Positions 9,674 through 20,754 of a stretch of 64,000 nt of DNA are shown here, one piece after another. This stretch comes from Montifringilla adamsi (lineage: Eukaryota > Chordata > Aves > Passeriformes > Passeridae). How positions within the stretch are numbered: position 1 is the first letter of the stretch; each line of letters starts with the position of its first letter. Location: the NCBI GenBank assembly GCA_017590115.1, contig JAGGNK010007448.1, positions 6,674,815-6,738,814 on the forward strand, read 5' to 3'. Both the position numbers and the translations under genes were made by a program. The notes below the pieces were generated by a model that was not told the DNA's origin, made no database searches, and saw only the letters and a program-made list of their open reading frames with translations.

Positions 9674-12600
9674 AACCCCCCCGGGGGTGCTACACCTGCC
9701 GGAGAGGAGTTTATTTTAAAACTTGCAAAGCTGGTCATAGTCAAGTGGACTGAAAGAAGAATCACATCATCCAAAAAATCCCAGGTTGGAACACAGTTGT
9801 GGTGCTGCTCCGTTGAGGGATCTGCTGCAGGACAGTGCAGCACAGAGCTCTCAAGAAGCACGGACACTACTTGCTCAAACCAGGCTGAAAAGTGACACCA
9901 CTGTGATGTAGAAAGAAAGGGAATCAAAGGTAGGAATTGGAGAATTCAGGCTACATTTTCTCAGGAGAGTTGAGCAGTTAAGAAAAAGCCAAGCTCAGTC
10001 CATCACCTGAGCCCCAGCTCAGCAGAGGTATTTTTGTTTCCAGCTAGGAAAGATGTGGGCTTAAAAATCTAAACTGAGAACAGCCTCAGGCCAGAAGCCT
10101 GGTCAAAAAAGCTTTTCCACTACAAAGGAAAGGAAATGTAAAGGTCAATGACTAGGCTTTACCTTCCACCACCTTAATCCTTGAGTGGCTGTGCCTTGTG
10201 CCTTGTGTGGAGTCCAGCAGTGCTCCGGGTGTATTCTCAGGGCCCAAAACAAATTGCAGGCCGTAATACAGAGGAGAGGAGGGGGATGCTTTGGAAAGAG
10301 AGCTTAAAAGACTACTGAAAAATAATTAAAATGCAAATCCCCACCATGTGCCCGTGGCTAAAAGGAGACTGGCTCTAGGACAGGCTCCTCTCTCTTCCTG
10401 CCCGTTTCTTTCCGGATGAGCAGCGCTGGCTCCAGGGACACTGTCAGCTTTTGGAGCTGCCTCGGTAACAATGACAAGTCTAATCTCTGTATTTACTTTC
10501 TGCCTGGATAAATGCTCTACATTTATTCATTTTCACTTGCATGGCACAAACCTCTAAATCCCCCGTAAGACGCCAGGCTCATGACATCATCTTGGCTCAG
10601 CAGATTCATTATGCCTGCCTGGTATTTCATGATCTCACTGGCACTAATATTCCAATGATCACCCCAAGTCCCAGCCTAGACCCCAAACCACTGCTCAACA
10701 GCTCAAGAAAGCACTCAAAAAACTGCTGTGCTGATAACAAGATCCTTTGCTCCTGCAGAGGAAATAATTAGCTCCAGCAGAAGCTCTGTGCCAGCTCCCC
10801 CATTGCTGGACTTCCTGCACCCACAAGACACGGGCGGCACACGCTGTCCTTCACTTTGTAGTTGATGGACATCTTCCACCCAGGAGGTCCAGGGGGCTTT
10901 GTCCCTGACCTGCTGAACCCAGAGGAAAAGGCAGGCTTTTGCAAAGCAGCAGTGGAGCTCACGCAGGGCAGGAGTGAAAGGAAATGATGTCCTCAGCCAA
11001 GTCACTCTGGGACAAGCCCTGCGTGAGCTGCTGGCAGGGTTAGCTCAGGGCAGGCTCTGCTTCCCTGCCTGCAGCCTGGACCAGCAGCTCAGGGAGGTGA
11101 GTTACTGCTGCTGGGGCAGGAACATTTGCACAGATCCTGCCTCGAGGAGCTTCACACACATTAATCCTAATTTGAAGGCAATTTAGACCTAAATACAACA
11201 TAACATTGAAGAAATTTTAGAAGTTTGAATGCAGATAAGTCAGTACTGACAATCACTGTATGTTTCTCTCTCTCCCTGGTCTCATAATACACCTTCAGAA
11301 CAACTTCTTGGCATGAGATAAGTTGACAATGCCAGTTTAAGGCCCAGGTACCCATGAAAATGCATTAATCTTCATTATGTGATCCGTGAACAATCATTTA
11401 AGGATGCAGACAGGCTCTCAGCATGCTGTTAACAAAGGGAACAGTGCAGAGAAGCCTTTGGTGTGCTGGCATTAATTAGTCAGCCTGCTCTCAACTTCCA
11501 ATCTTGTTGTAAAGTTGCATCTTGTAGAAAGGGAGCCAGGGAGCCCCCTCCTTCCTCCGGAGCCTGCAAGCAGCTCTGGAATTCCAGTTATGCAGCCGTG
11601 CTGGGACAAGAGCCAAGAGTGAGGCATACTTTTCAAAGGGAAAAAATCCCACCCTGCAGTGGAGATGATGTCCATATGGCACCCATTCCTGCTGCTCCCC
11701 AGTCCGACCCAGCCCAGCCAGCAGCTGCCCCAGGAATTGCAGCAATGGCTTCCATGGGATCTAGGTGTTGTCCATCTCCTGGAAGCCTTGTCATCCTCTA
11801 AAATAAATAGTTTTTTGGGGAGGGGACAGTCCATTCAACACAAGTGTCACAAGGAAACAAGCCATCCTTTAGTGCTCCCCCCAAGAGGCAGCAGTTTATC
11901 TTGGAAACCAATCAGTGCTTGTTTTAATCAGCTTCTCAGAGGTTTCCTGCAGGGTCAGTCAGGCCTCGGTTATGGCTTCACGGACACAACCGCCTACTCC
12001 ATGGCTTTGCTTTAAGTGAAGTACTTCTAAATAACTTCTGGGAAAGCTACAAAACAGAGTGCAACACGAATCTATGGGAAAGGATGCTCCCCTGTATCCC
12101 AACTCTGGCCACACTGCCAGCACCCACCACAGGACCAGAAGAGGGGCTCCCAGCATGAATGACTCTGACCTGTGACAGCAAATGGCTGAGACAGGAAGAG
12201 AGAGATCCCCCTCCTCTTACCAGGGCAGAGGTTTTTAAAAAAACCTCTCTGCCACTTGGGAAGTGCTTGCACAAAGCCAGCTTTGAGCTGGGAGCAGTCT
12301 CATCTCCTGGGAGCAGCAGGAAGCCAACGTGCCTGGCCCTGAACATTTACCACACACCGTGACACAGAGGTCTCCCAGAGAGAGCATCTTTCAACCTTTT
12401 CAATTTGCTGCCTTTGATTTTTTGCAACTGTGAATATTTCAGAACAGCTTTCCATCATTAGAAGCCTTGTTCCAGGATGTCCCAAAGGTCACTGACATTC
12501 TGGCTGTTTATTTGGATGAGATGGCAGGAGATAAGCACTTTTTTCTATTAAAACTTATTTAGGAGAGATGCTTCTTCACACTCACGAGGCATGGCTGACC

Positions 12601-13504
12601 ACAGCTAACAGGGGGACAGGGGTATACATGCACAGAGTCAGTGGTTCCAAGTTACAGCAGTCTCCAGCCCAAATCCAAAGTTGAATTCAATTATATGGCT
12701 GACAGAGCATCTGCAGCATCAGCAGACACAGTCTTTACCTTTTAAGCACAGCCTTCTCAGTTACCCTATGGACTTCTGCCAAATTAATATGCCATCCTGC
12801 CAGACACTCCCAGATCAGGTAGAACATCAGACTCTCAAAGTATGAAGCTATCAGAGGAAAGGCTCAATCTTTTAGATCTCCTCTGCTAATGTTATTAAGG
12901 GAACTATGTGGGCAACGTGCCAGAACTGGATGCCCAAATTGTAACAGTACAGAATTATGTTCCCAAAATACTGGGTGTTGCAAAGTCATTAGACCCTAAG
13001 AATATAATTGCACAGACAACTATTTGAAAAGACTTCCTATCTCATAACACAATGCTGGGCTTCCAGGTACTTTTGCTAATGAGGAAGGAAATGCTCCTGC
13101 AATGAATGGCTGGAAACACAAGCTGCCAACAGAATGGCTTCAAGCACTGCCACAGGAAAGGCAGCAACTCCTCAGGCTGGAATGTTTCTCAGCAAGGCCT
13201 CTGACCTGGCTGCAGAGCTGACCTCCCTGGTTTTAATTTATGGTTAGCACAGTACAGGGATGGATGGGGCTTTTTGTGTCTCCTGGCTTCTGCACAAGAA
13301 AACACAAATTCCAAACTTTTCCTTGTGGAGGAGAGATTCCTGCACATCTTTGTAACAGAACAAATAAGGGGGCAGCAGGGGAAGAAAACATTTGTAAGAT
13401 TTATTAACCATGCATCCTTCTTTGGAAAATATCAGAATACAATTCAGTTGCACCTACAGCATCAACTCTTTAGCTTGTGGATAAAGCCCCCAGATCAAGA
13501 TGGC

Positions 13505-13543
13505 AGATCTAGAAACTCTAGATCTCTAGACTCTGTCTAGAGA
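13505..13543. repeat. Clustered TCTAGA inverted repeats
   Basis: AGATCTAGA at 13505-13513 pairs with TCTAGATCT at 13517-13525 around a 3-nt spacer. A second pair, TCTCTAGA (13523-13530) and TCTAGAGA (13536-13543), overlaps it. The result is two competing short hairpins in unique intron sequence. Confidence 0.8.
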
Positions 13544-15522
13544 CCAAGACAAGACTTCTAAAAGATCAGTCACACAAAAAACATGGGATGTGCTACCTGT
13601 GAAGTCAACATGGGACTGGTCAGAAAGACCTACAGAGACCTGCAGTGTTCCAACTGCAAGGAAAATATATAAACCCCCAGAGGAAGTGGTTTTCATCACC
13701 TCAGAGGATCCAGTGATGCCAGCAGGCAACAGCACTATTAATACCAATGTCCAAGCCTGCCACAGGCAGTGGAAATGAACACAAACACAGAAGGAATGCT
13801 AAACAGGAAAGACAAAACAATACCTAAGTCAGAGCAGCTGGTTAAAGGGATGCAAATCTTTTCAATCCCCCTTCCCTCTGCTCCAAATTAAGGAGCCAAA
13901 GCCTTAGGACAGGAATGAGCAAACACATCATGACTTCCCAGCCGTGGTTTGACTGAGGCTCCCACCTTCTGAATGAAAAGAGCTGGGTCTCTGCTGAGGG
14001 CCAGAGCCTGGAGTGTGCTGCAGGCTGGAAGTGAGCTCCAGGAACGGGAACAAGGCAGGGAAAACGTGGGGAGCACATGGCTGCGTCGCGCACGCCTTTA
14101 ATCACTTCTCTGACCCCCCTTTTCCTGAACATACGTTAGTATGCACACAAGAAAGAAGAACAGTTGCTGTGAATTTTCTGTGCACTTGCTCAATTTGCTC
14201 AAGAATGGTGAGAACAAGTGAGAACAGAAGTGCTGAACTGGAGCTTTCATAAGGAAATCACTTGCGCCTTCTGCTGGAATCTGACAGCCAATTGGTTTCT
14301 GGTAAATTACTGGAAATGCTCCTTAATTAAAAAGAAAACATAAGAAAAAAACCCAACAATTTGAGAAAGGCAACTTATTTCTCCACAGTGAAGGATGCAG
14401 CCAAATTTCCACTAATGGCATGTACATGCCTTGGAGATACAAACGTTCCTTGTTTCAGCAAGGAAAAGCTCCCACAGGACTTTCTGCCTTGGTGGGAAAC
14501 CTGTGGATGGGCAGCAGTGGAGCTCATCACTGGGAATTTCCTCTACCAGTGCAGAGTTCTCCAGCTGCCAGGAAGTAACGAGGTTTCAAGATCTGATTAT
14601 TCCTGCTGCTCGGATACCTGCCCACCCATTTCCAGGCAAACAGCACAAGGATTGATTAAACCAAGGGACAGCAGCTCTGCTCACAAGAAGAGAGAGAGGT
14701 GATGAGTTGGAGAGAAACTGCTGCCAACCAGAACCAAGGACAATGCCTTCTCGTTGCAAAGCTCCTTCCCCACTGCTCAGAACTTTCAAAAGAGGTGGGA
14801 ATCCCTTGAATGATTCTTGACAGTACAATCCAGTGGTCCCCCCCGTGTGGGATTTAATGGCTCAGCTGTCCATGGGAAGGGAACATGATGCAGTTCCTTA
14901 GAACACCAGCCCACACTACCAACACAACCCCTGCTGGCACAGAGGCCAGACACGAGTCAGACTCGGATAAAAAACAGCTCAACTTGCCAAACCTATGAGG
15001 TCTGATCCAGTTGCTCAAGATCTGCCTCTATCCAGTAAAAGCTATTACCTCTGACACAATTTCCTGCAAAGGAGGGAAAAGCACAATTAGTGGGCTGACA
15101 GAGCAGCAGAGGCAGCTGGGCTGCAACAGCCCCTGCAGTGCTGACTGGAGAGAAAGGAGTCATGGCTCTAGAAAAATGAATCCATTAACAATTAAAAGAT
15201 GCTCTGAACAACTTCACCTCTTTTCTGCTGTCTGAAAACAGTCTTGTTAAGCCATGTAAATCAGGAGTAAGGCACTAATCCTTCACCTGGAGCACAGAGC
15301 TAAGGGGATGAGAAGCAGAACGTAGTGCAGGCTCAGCCTCCCTGCTGCTGGCACGTGAACAGATGGGGACAGGGACAGATCCTCCCTGAGAGTGACTCCT
15401 GTGGCCTCCCTAGCCAGTCTCCAGGGAAGGAAAAAAAGCACAGGGCACTTTCTGAAAACTGGCTACACTTGCAGGGCTTTGCTGACACTGGGTCAGTGGA
15501 CAGCCATCGAGTTCAGCAGCTC

Positions 15523-15702
15523 GGACTTCCTGGTATTGATCCAAGGAGGATTTTGCTTCCTGTGCAGAATGAGTAACAATTTATGTAGGAGACATATAAT
15601 TTTAGGAGATCTGATATGGACTTCCTGGTATTGATCCAAGGACGATTTTGCAGAATGAGTAACAATTTATGTAGGAGACATATAATTTCAGGAGATCTGA
15701 TA
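15523..15702. repeat. 95-bp tandem duplication
   Basis: A segment starting GGACTTCCTGGTATTGATCC is present twice head to tail (15523-15617 and 15618-15702). The copies are nearly identical; the second lacks about 9 bp (GCTTCCTGT) and has a few substitutions. The low divergence suggests a fairly recent local duplication. Confidence 0.92.
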
Positions 15703-17715
15703 GCCACCACTGCTATCTGGGTACACAAGAGGCGAGTGCTCAGCTGGCAGTGTCTGAAAGGTGTGCTCTCCCTGGCACTGACTCTCTCACTGGGGCTGGT
15801 GGCAGCTAATGCTGATTTTTGCCAGTTTATTTTTCACCAGCGCTCACTTGAGTGCCCTTTCCCTAGGGAGAGAGGAGAAACGAAGACAAGAGGATATGAG
15901 GAGCAGAGCAGCAGGCTGAAGTGCTCCTGGTGCAGCTCGTGGCATCCCTAGAGTGAAACCTCCTGGGGCAGATTGCAGGAGGGGCTCTGCTCCTTCCAGG
16001 GCTGATGGAGGGTGTCACCCTGGGAGGCATCCAAACCCCCACAGCTGTTTCACATCTCTGTCTTATTAGGGATAGGGGAAACAGGATAAACTGTGGTTAT
16101 GGTATTACATGGGTCAGCTATGATGCACGTAAGGACATTGGTATTCTGTAGCTCAAAGAGACACTTTCATAGTGAAAAATCTCATTTTTGGCTGTGAAAA
16201 AATAGACCAGATAATGAGAAACTATGAAATTATCCTAATTTAAAGGCACTAATAGAAAAATCACCATTTTTAATTCAGCTTATTTCATTTGACAGTGCCC
16301 TGTCTCATTGCTCCTTAGCTCCAGCCATTTAATTTACCCCTCACCAAATCCTTCCAAAAATGAGTAAGGATTTTTTAATGAAGTTTTAACATTTCTTAAA
16401 ATAACATATTCACAGTAATGTAGTCCAAAGTAAGACAAGAATGGGTCAGAGCAATTTAATAGGTAGTAACCATTTAATCCAATAAGGACGCTTTTTAAAA
16501 TCAAAGTGCCCACATATTTTTAGAACATTATAGAATCATATTTATAGCCTCTCAATTAAATCAAAAATAGTCAAGTACTTTTATCTAGTCCTACAGTTCC
16601 ATGTTTTGCTAGCAAGGACCACTACCAAGTAAGAGAGCTGTACAATTCAGAACTTTTACTTCAAATTTTAGAACTGTTTACCACAAATTTATGCAAACAC
16701 TAACCTTGCCACCCCTCAGCCTTTTCATCTGTGCAGCAGAGCTGTGATACTGCTCTCTCTCACACAAGTGGAAGCCAAAAGCTTTCATTCATGGCTTGTG
16801 AAGTAGCTCTACTTGTAAAGCACTTGAATACTTTCTTCTTTGGACCAGTGATTATCACTAATTTTTAAAGAATGAGTAAGTGCTGAAATGGGAAGACAGC
16901 ACAGTGGGAGGATACTGTTTTCAAACATTTCATATTAAACTAATTGAACACTTCGGAATCTTCTCAAGTCTTGTCTGATAATTTCTTTTCCAGAAGAAGC
17001 CTAATTTACTAAACATCCAGGTCACTGTCAAAAAATAGTGTATTCTCAGTTGTCATCACATGGCAATCAGAGCATAACCACATAGTTTTACATGGAAATG
17101 AGCCCCACACTGATGAGCTGGTAGAATCCCATGGTTGAATTTAATTTCATTATATTAATACTTTGTTATTACTACCATTTAATTTAAGCAGCTGATCAGA
17201 GACTTAAGCAGTGCTCTAGTACTATTTTGCTTTAAATTATTTCCAGCTCCTCCTGCCATTTTCTCTTCAGGCTGCTCACAAGTGCTGTAGGAGAGAAAAC
17301 CCTGCTCATCCATCAGCAAATCATACAAGCAAACTGAGCTTGTTTGGGACCATGGAGACGTGAAGGGAAGCAGACAGGCAAAAATGAGATGGAAGATCTA
17401 GTAGAGGCCGTTTTCCAGAAAAAAAATTAAAATAAGGAACTGCAGCCCGTTTCACGTGTTTGACTAAATCCATGGATTTTGGGGACAGCATCTTGTTATT
17501 TCTCCCAAGGCCAGGCTCACACAGCAGCCTTTAATTGACTCATCCACATCACTGCCATTATGCAATGGGACAAAAAGACTTTGCAGCTCCAGCGTGCAGC
17601 CTGGGGCACACTGAGGTCACAGGAGTGTGCCTGGGCACACAGGCCAGCTCTCCTTCCTCAGTCCCCTGCCACAAATGTCAACATGGGAAAAAGGCTACAC
17701 CTCCCCTTGGCTTCA

Positions 17716-17811
17716 CTTGGTGAGATTTACACTTGGTGAGACTTATTCTTGGTGAGACTTACACTTGGTGAGACTCACACTTGGTGAGACTCACACTCGG
17801 GGAGATTCACA
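17716..17811. repeat. 16-bp x 6 minisatellite with splice-donor-like units
   Basis: Six 16-bp units of the form CTTGGTGAGACTYACA on the plus strand, the outer ones diverged. Reverse-complemented, which is the sense of the gene, units read TGTGAGTCTCACCAAG or TGTAAGTCTCACCAAG and so carry GTGAGT or GTAAGT. The array begins 151 nt past the last base of cassette exon w10. Confidence 0.92.
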
Positions 17812-17961
17812 CACCGTTTCTCCCACCTGGCTGGCAACTACAGGAGTTCAAAAGCTCCCAAAGGAACCTCCAGGTTCACCTGAGAGGGCAAGCACAGAAC
17901 TGGCCCAGCAGCGATCAGCAGTCAGACAATACCCACGTGTTCCAGAGCAGAGGGAACTCAC

Positions 17962-18120
17962 CGAGTGCACAGGGAAGGAGCTGTGCCGGCTGAGAAAGGA
18001 GTTAGAGACTGACATAGTGAGGCCCTGAGTGGCACCGCAGTCCTCGGGGGTGAAGGGCACTTTAGGTTGCTGGACACAGTAGGAGACAGAAGAGAAAGAA
18101 GAGGCAGCATAGGAGGCCTG
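17962..18120 (-). CDS. RAPGEF1: RAPGEF1 exon w10: 159-nt cassette exon
   Basis: This exon encodes 53 residues, beginning QASYAASSFSSVSYC, with VPFTPEDCG in the middle and ending SRHSSFPVHS. The acceptor is cccttcctcag before CAGGCC, giving a tandem CAGCAG acceptor; the donor is CTCG followed by gtgagt at 17961-17960. It is phase 0 at both ends and a multiple of three, so it is an in-frame optional exon between w9 and w11 or w13. Composition is Ser-rich and probably disordered. It sits where alternatively spliced C3G exons are known. The coding call rests on splice sites and frame; I only vaguely recognise the VPFTPEDC stretch as C3G. Confidence 0.85.
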
Positions 18121-18182
18121 CTGAGGAAGGGGGAGAAAGCAGGAGACACAAGACACAGAGAAAGAGAGCACAGAAAAGGCGG
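18121..18182 (-). promoter_or_regulatory. Long pyrimidine tract upstream of the 159-nt exon
   Basis: In gene orientation about 60 nt before the acceptor read as a CT-rich tract with TGCTCTCTTTCTCT, GTCTTGTGTCTCC and TTTCTCCCCCTTCC. Such extended UCUU/CUCUCU tracts are typical PTBP1 targets next to brain-enriched exons. The role here is inference from sequence type. Confidence 0.45.
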
Positions 18183-20551
18183 TGAATAAAGGGCAAGAAA
18201 GGCTAGCTGTAAAACAATGCATATAATGGCTGGCTAAACAAACAGCTATTCATACAGCTCATCAGAGCCAGACACACCAATATGCCTTTCTTGAGCTCAA
18301 GAGGCACGACAAAAATCACAATTCAAATCTTCTTTGTTTCACAAATCCCTGAAAAAATGAACTCCTGCCTCCGCCTCCCCTCTCAGCCGTGGACAGCTGC
18401 TGCTGGCACAGACAAGCTGCTCCTCGCTGCCCTTTTGTCCCCCTGCCGTGGGGGCAGACACCCAAAGGAGGAACTGCCTCCAAGCACACACTTCTTGCAC
18501 ACTGCTATTTTATTCTGGCAACCTGCAGATTGGGAACTTGGCCTCTCCAGTGCGAGCTGTGGATCCTCACTGGTACTGCTGTGAGACTGGGTGACAGTGA
18601 CATGCTGCCATTTCTCTGTCCAGCCCAAGATAATAATCATTTGCACAGGAGGCAGCTATTACACTGTAAGTGACAAATCCTAGCAAGGAATTTCTCCTGA
18701 ATTCCCCTAAGGAAAGGAGACTGAGAGAGGATAAGGTATATTCTCAGCCTTGTTGAATAAAACATACAATGTAAACATACAATCTTATTTTTGATTAAGA
18801 TCTGAAGCTGACAAGAAAGGACTTCCTCATTATTATATTATAGAGGAGTCCATCCAGCAAAACTTGTTGCTGCTAGAGCAGCCGATGCCCATTTGATTAG
18901 CCAAATCAAAAACTCCCAGGGCAGCAGGAGCAGAAGAACAAGAGCCTGGTGGCTTTTACAGGGACTGTTGAATAAGCCATCACCTGCTTGCACCTCTTTC
19001 CCAACAGAGGGATGAAGGGTGGGAGGCTGCACTTGAAGAAACTTTTCCTTCAGGGGAACTGCAAGCAACACCTTGATGGTATCAACTTGTAAAATGACAA
19101 GAATAGCCAGCAGGCAAAGCAGTGACATCTTGGCTGTCCAGAAAATGATTAAAGAGAAGCAAAGAAATGCTTTGCTTCAGCCATCAAATTCAGGACAGGA
19201 GCAGAATTTCACTTCTGCACAATGGCTGCAGTAAATCTGTGCTTTGCAAACTCTGCTCATGACTGTGCAGCCCAAGTCACCTCTAGAAACATCCCTGAAG
19301 TGCAGCCACCTCCAGGAGGGGAAGGCAGGCAAGAGACTGCAAGGTACAAGTGACAGTGCAAGGGTCACACTGATGGGGACCACAGACCCTGGAGAACTGC
19401 CTGATCCTCCAGAGATGAGGCCTGTAGACTCTTTAGCATCCCTGCAAAGCAAATGGGATGCCAGCATTTGAAGTCTTGTCCCCACAAATAATTAGTGCAT
19501 AATACTCAGTTCAGCTTAGCCAAAAATGTCACTTTATCTTTTAAGGACTCCTACTTGCATCACACGAATGTAGTTATGCAAATCCCAAAATTAGAGTTAA
19601 AAAGTGACACTCTGGGACAGCCAAACTTTAGCACACAAAACATGAAGAAATATTGCAATTGTAAAACCATGGCTCTGTTCCCACATTTCCTCCCATTTTG
19701 TTAATGCCATGGCCAATTCAAGTAAGCTACATCAGAACAAAAGTATTTTTTTTAACAGAACAAATAAGATAATTAATATAAACAAAATACCTTAGGTTTG
19801 AGTTGGAAAAAAAGAAGAGAGAGAAAAGAAATGAAAACTCTTAAAAGGAAATGGGACAAAATCCCACCCCTCCACTGAGGTTGGAAACAAAACGGCTGCT
19901 GCCATCAGTGAGGTCAGGATTTCATCCCCCACATGGAAAATGGCCCTTTCTGTGCTGTTAAACCCACCACCCACACACACGTGGATGTGGAAACAGCCTG
20001 GGGGGCCAGCAGAACACTGAGAAACAGGTAAAATCCTCACTCACACAAGGGGACTAACGTGAAGGAAACATGCAGAGTGAAGTAGTGGCTATACCAAAGG
20101 TCTGTGCAAAACAACATAACAGCAGTTATTCTGTTCAAACAGTAATTATTAGTGGCATCTCTGACAACAGTTTCAAAACAGCAGTGGGAACAACAGTGCA
20201 GCAATCTCTTGAAAAAATAGTGTTCTCAGTGTGCCAAAATCTTCCAAGCAGTTGTCGTTACACAAGCCTGGCACAGATTCAGCCCTACCATGTGGAAGAC
20301 AAACGTTTCATTTTTAGGGCATTTTAAGACTTTCAAAGCTTACAGGGAACGGTCTGAACGTGGGGTTGGAAAGCAGCAAAAATTCACATAACGCAAAATG
20401 CCTAAAACCACGTTCACAAGCTGCCAAGGAGCACGATGTGGTACCACCAGTGAGACATCCACCCACCACCTCTGCCTGTCAGGAGCAGGAAGAGCAGAGC
20501 TGTTCCTGGGAGCCTGGTGGCCCTGCCAGGTGTCCCTGAGGTGTCACTCAC
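18121..20551 (-). other. RAPGEF1: RAPGEF1 intron between w9 and w10
   Basis: A 2.4-kb GT-AG intron. Apart from the CT-rich acceptor tract at its 3' end I see no repeat or exon. Confidence 0.8.
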
Positions 20552-20754
20552 CAGCTGCCGCTGCTTGGGTGGGAGAGCAGGAGGAGGTGCCAGATCTTGA
20601 GAGGAGTCTAAGCTGATAAAGGAGTCATTGATGCCGTAGACTTCCCTGAGGTACTTGTTCTTCTTCTGGTAGATGTGCTCGTTCTGAGGGGTCTGGTAGA
20701 ACATGGAGGGCTGTGGCTCTGAGTAGTCTTCCACAAACTGCATGTAGGCCATCA
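20552..20754 (-). CDS. RAPGEF1: RAPGEF1 exon w9: autoinhibitory segment and fourth CRK site
   Basis: This 203-nt exon completes a Met codon and encodes 67 residues: MAYMQFVEDYSEPQPSMFYQ, then TPQNEHIYQKKNKYLREVYG, and PPALPPKQRQL at the end. PPALPPKQR is a PxLPxK ligand for the CRK N-terminal SH3 domain. In human C3G this region forms the autoinhibitory segment that contacts the CDC25 domain; the Tyr-Met pair in MAYMQ appears to correspond to the human 554/555 positions linked to activating mutations (from memory). The acceptor is cttgcag before TGATGG, the donor CAGCTG followed by gtgagt. Phase in matches A|TG from w8; phase out is 0. Confidence 0.97.

Larger units (their letters stand above)
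8717..17961 (-). other. RAPGEF1: RAPGEF1 intron between w10 and w11 (9.2 kb)
   Basis: The largest internal intron in the window. It contains an A33 run (9638-9670), clustered small inverted repeats near 13505-13543, a 95-bp tandem duplication (15523-15702), an AT-rich segment (about 16080-17260) and a 16-bp minisatellite (17716-17811). No further splice-bounded peptide resembling C3G was found. Confidence 0.8.
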
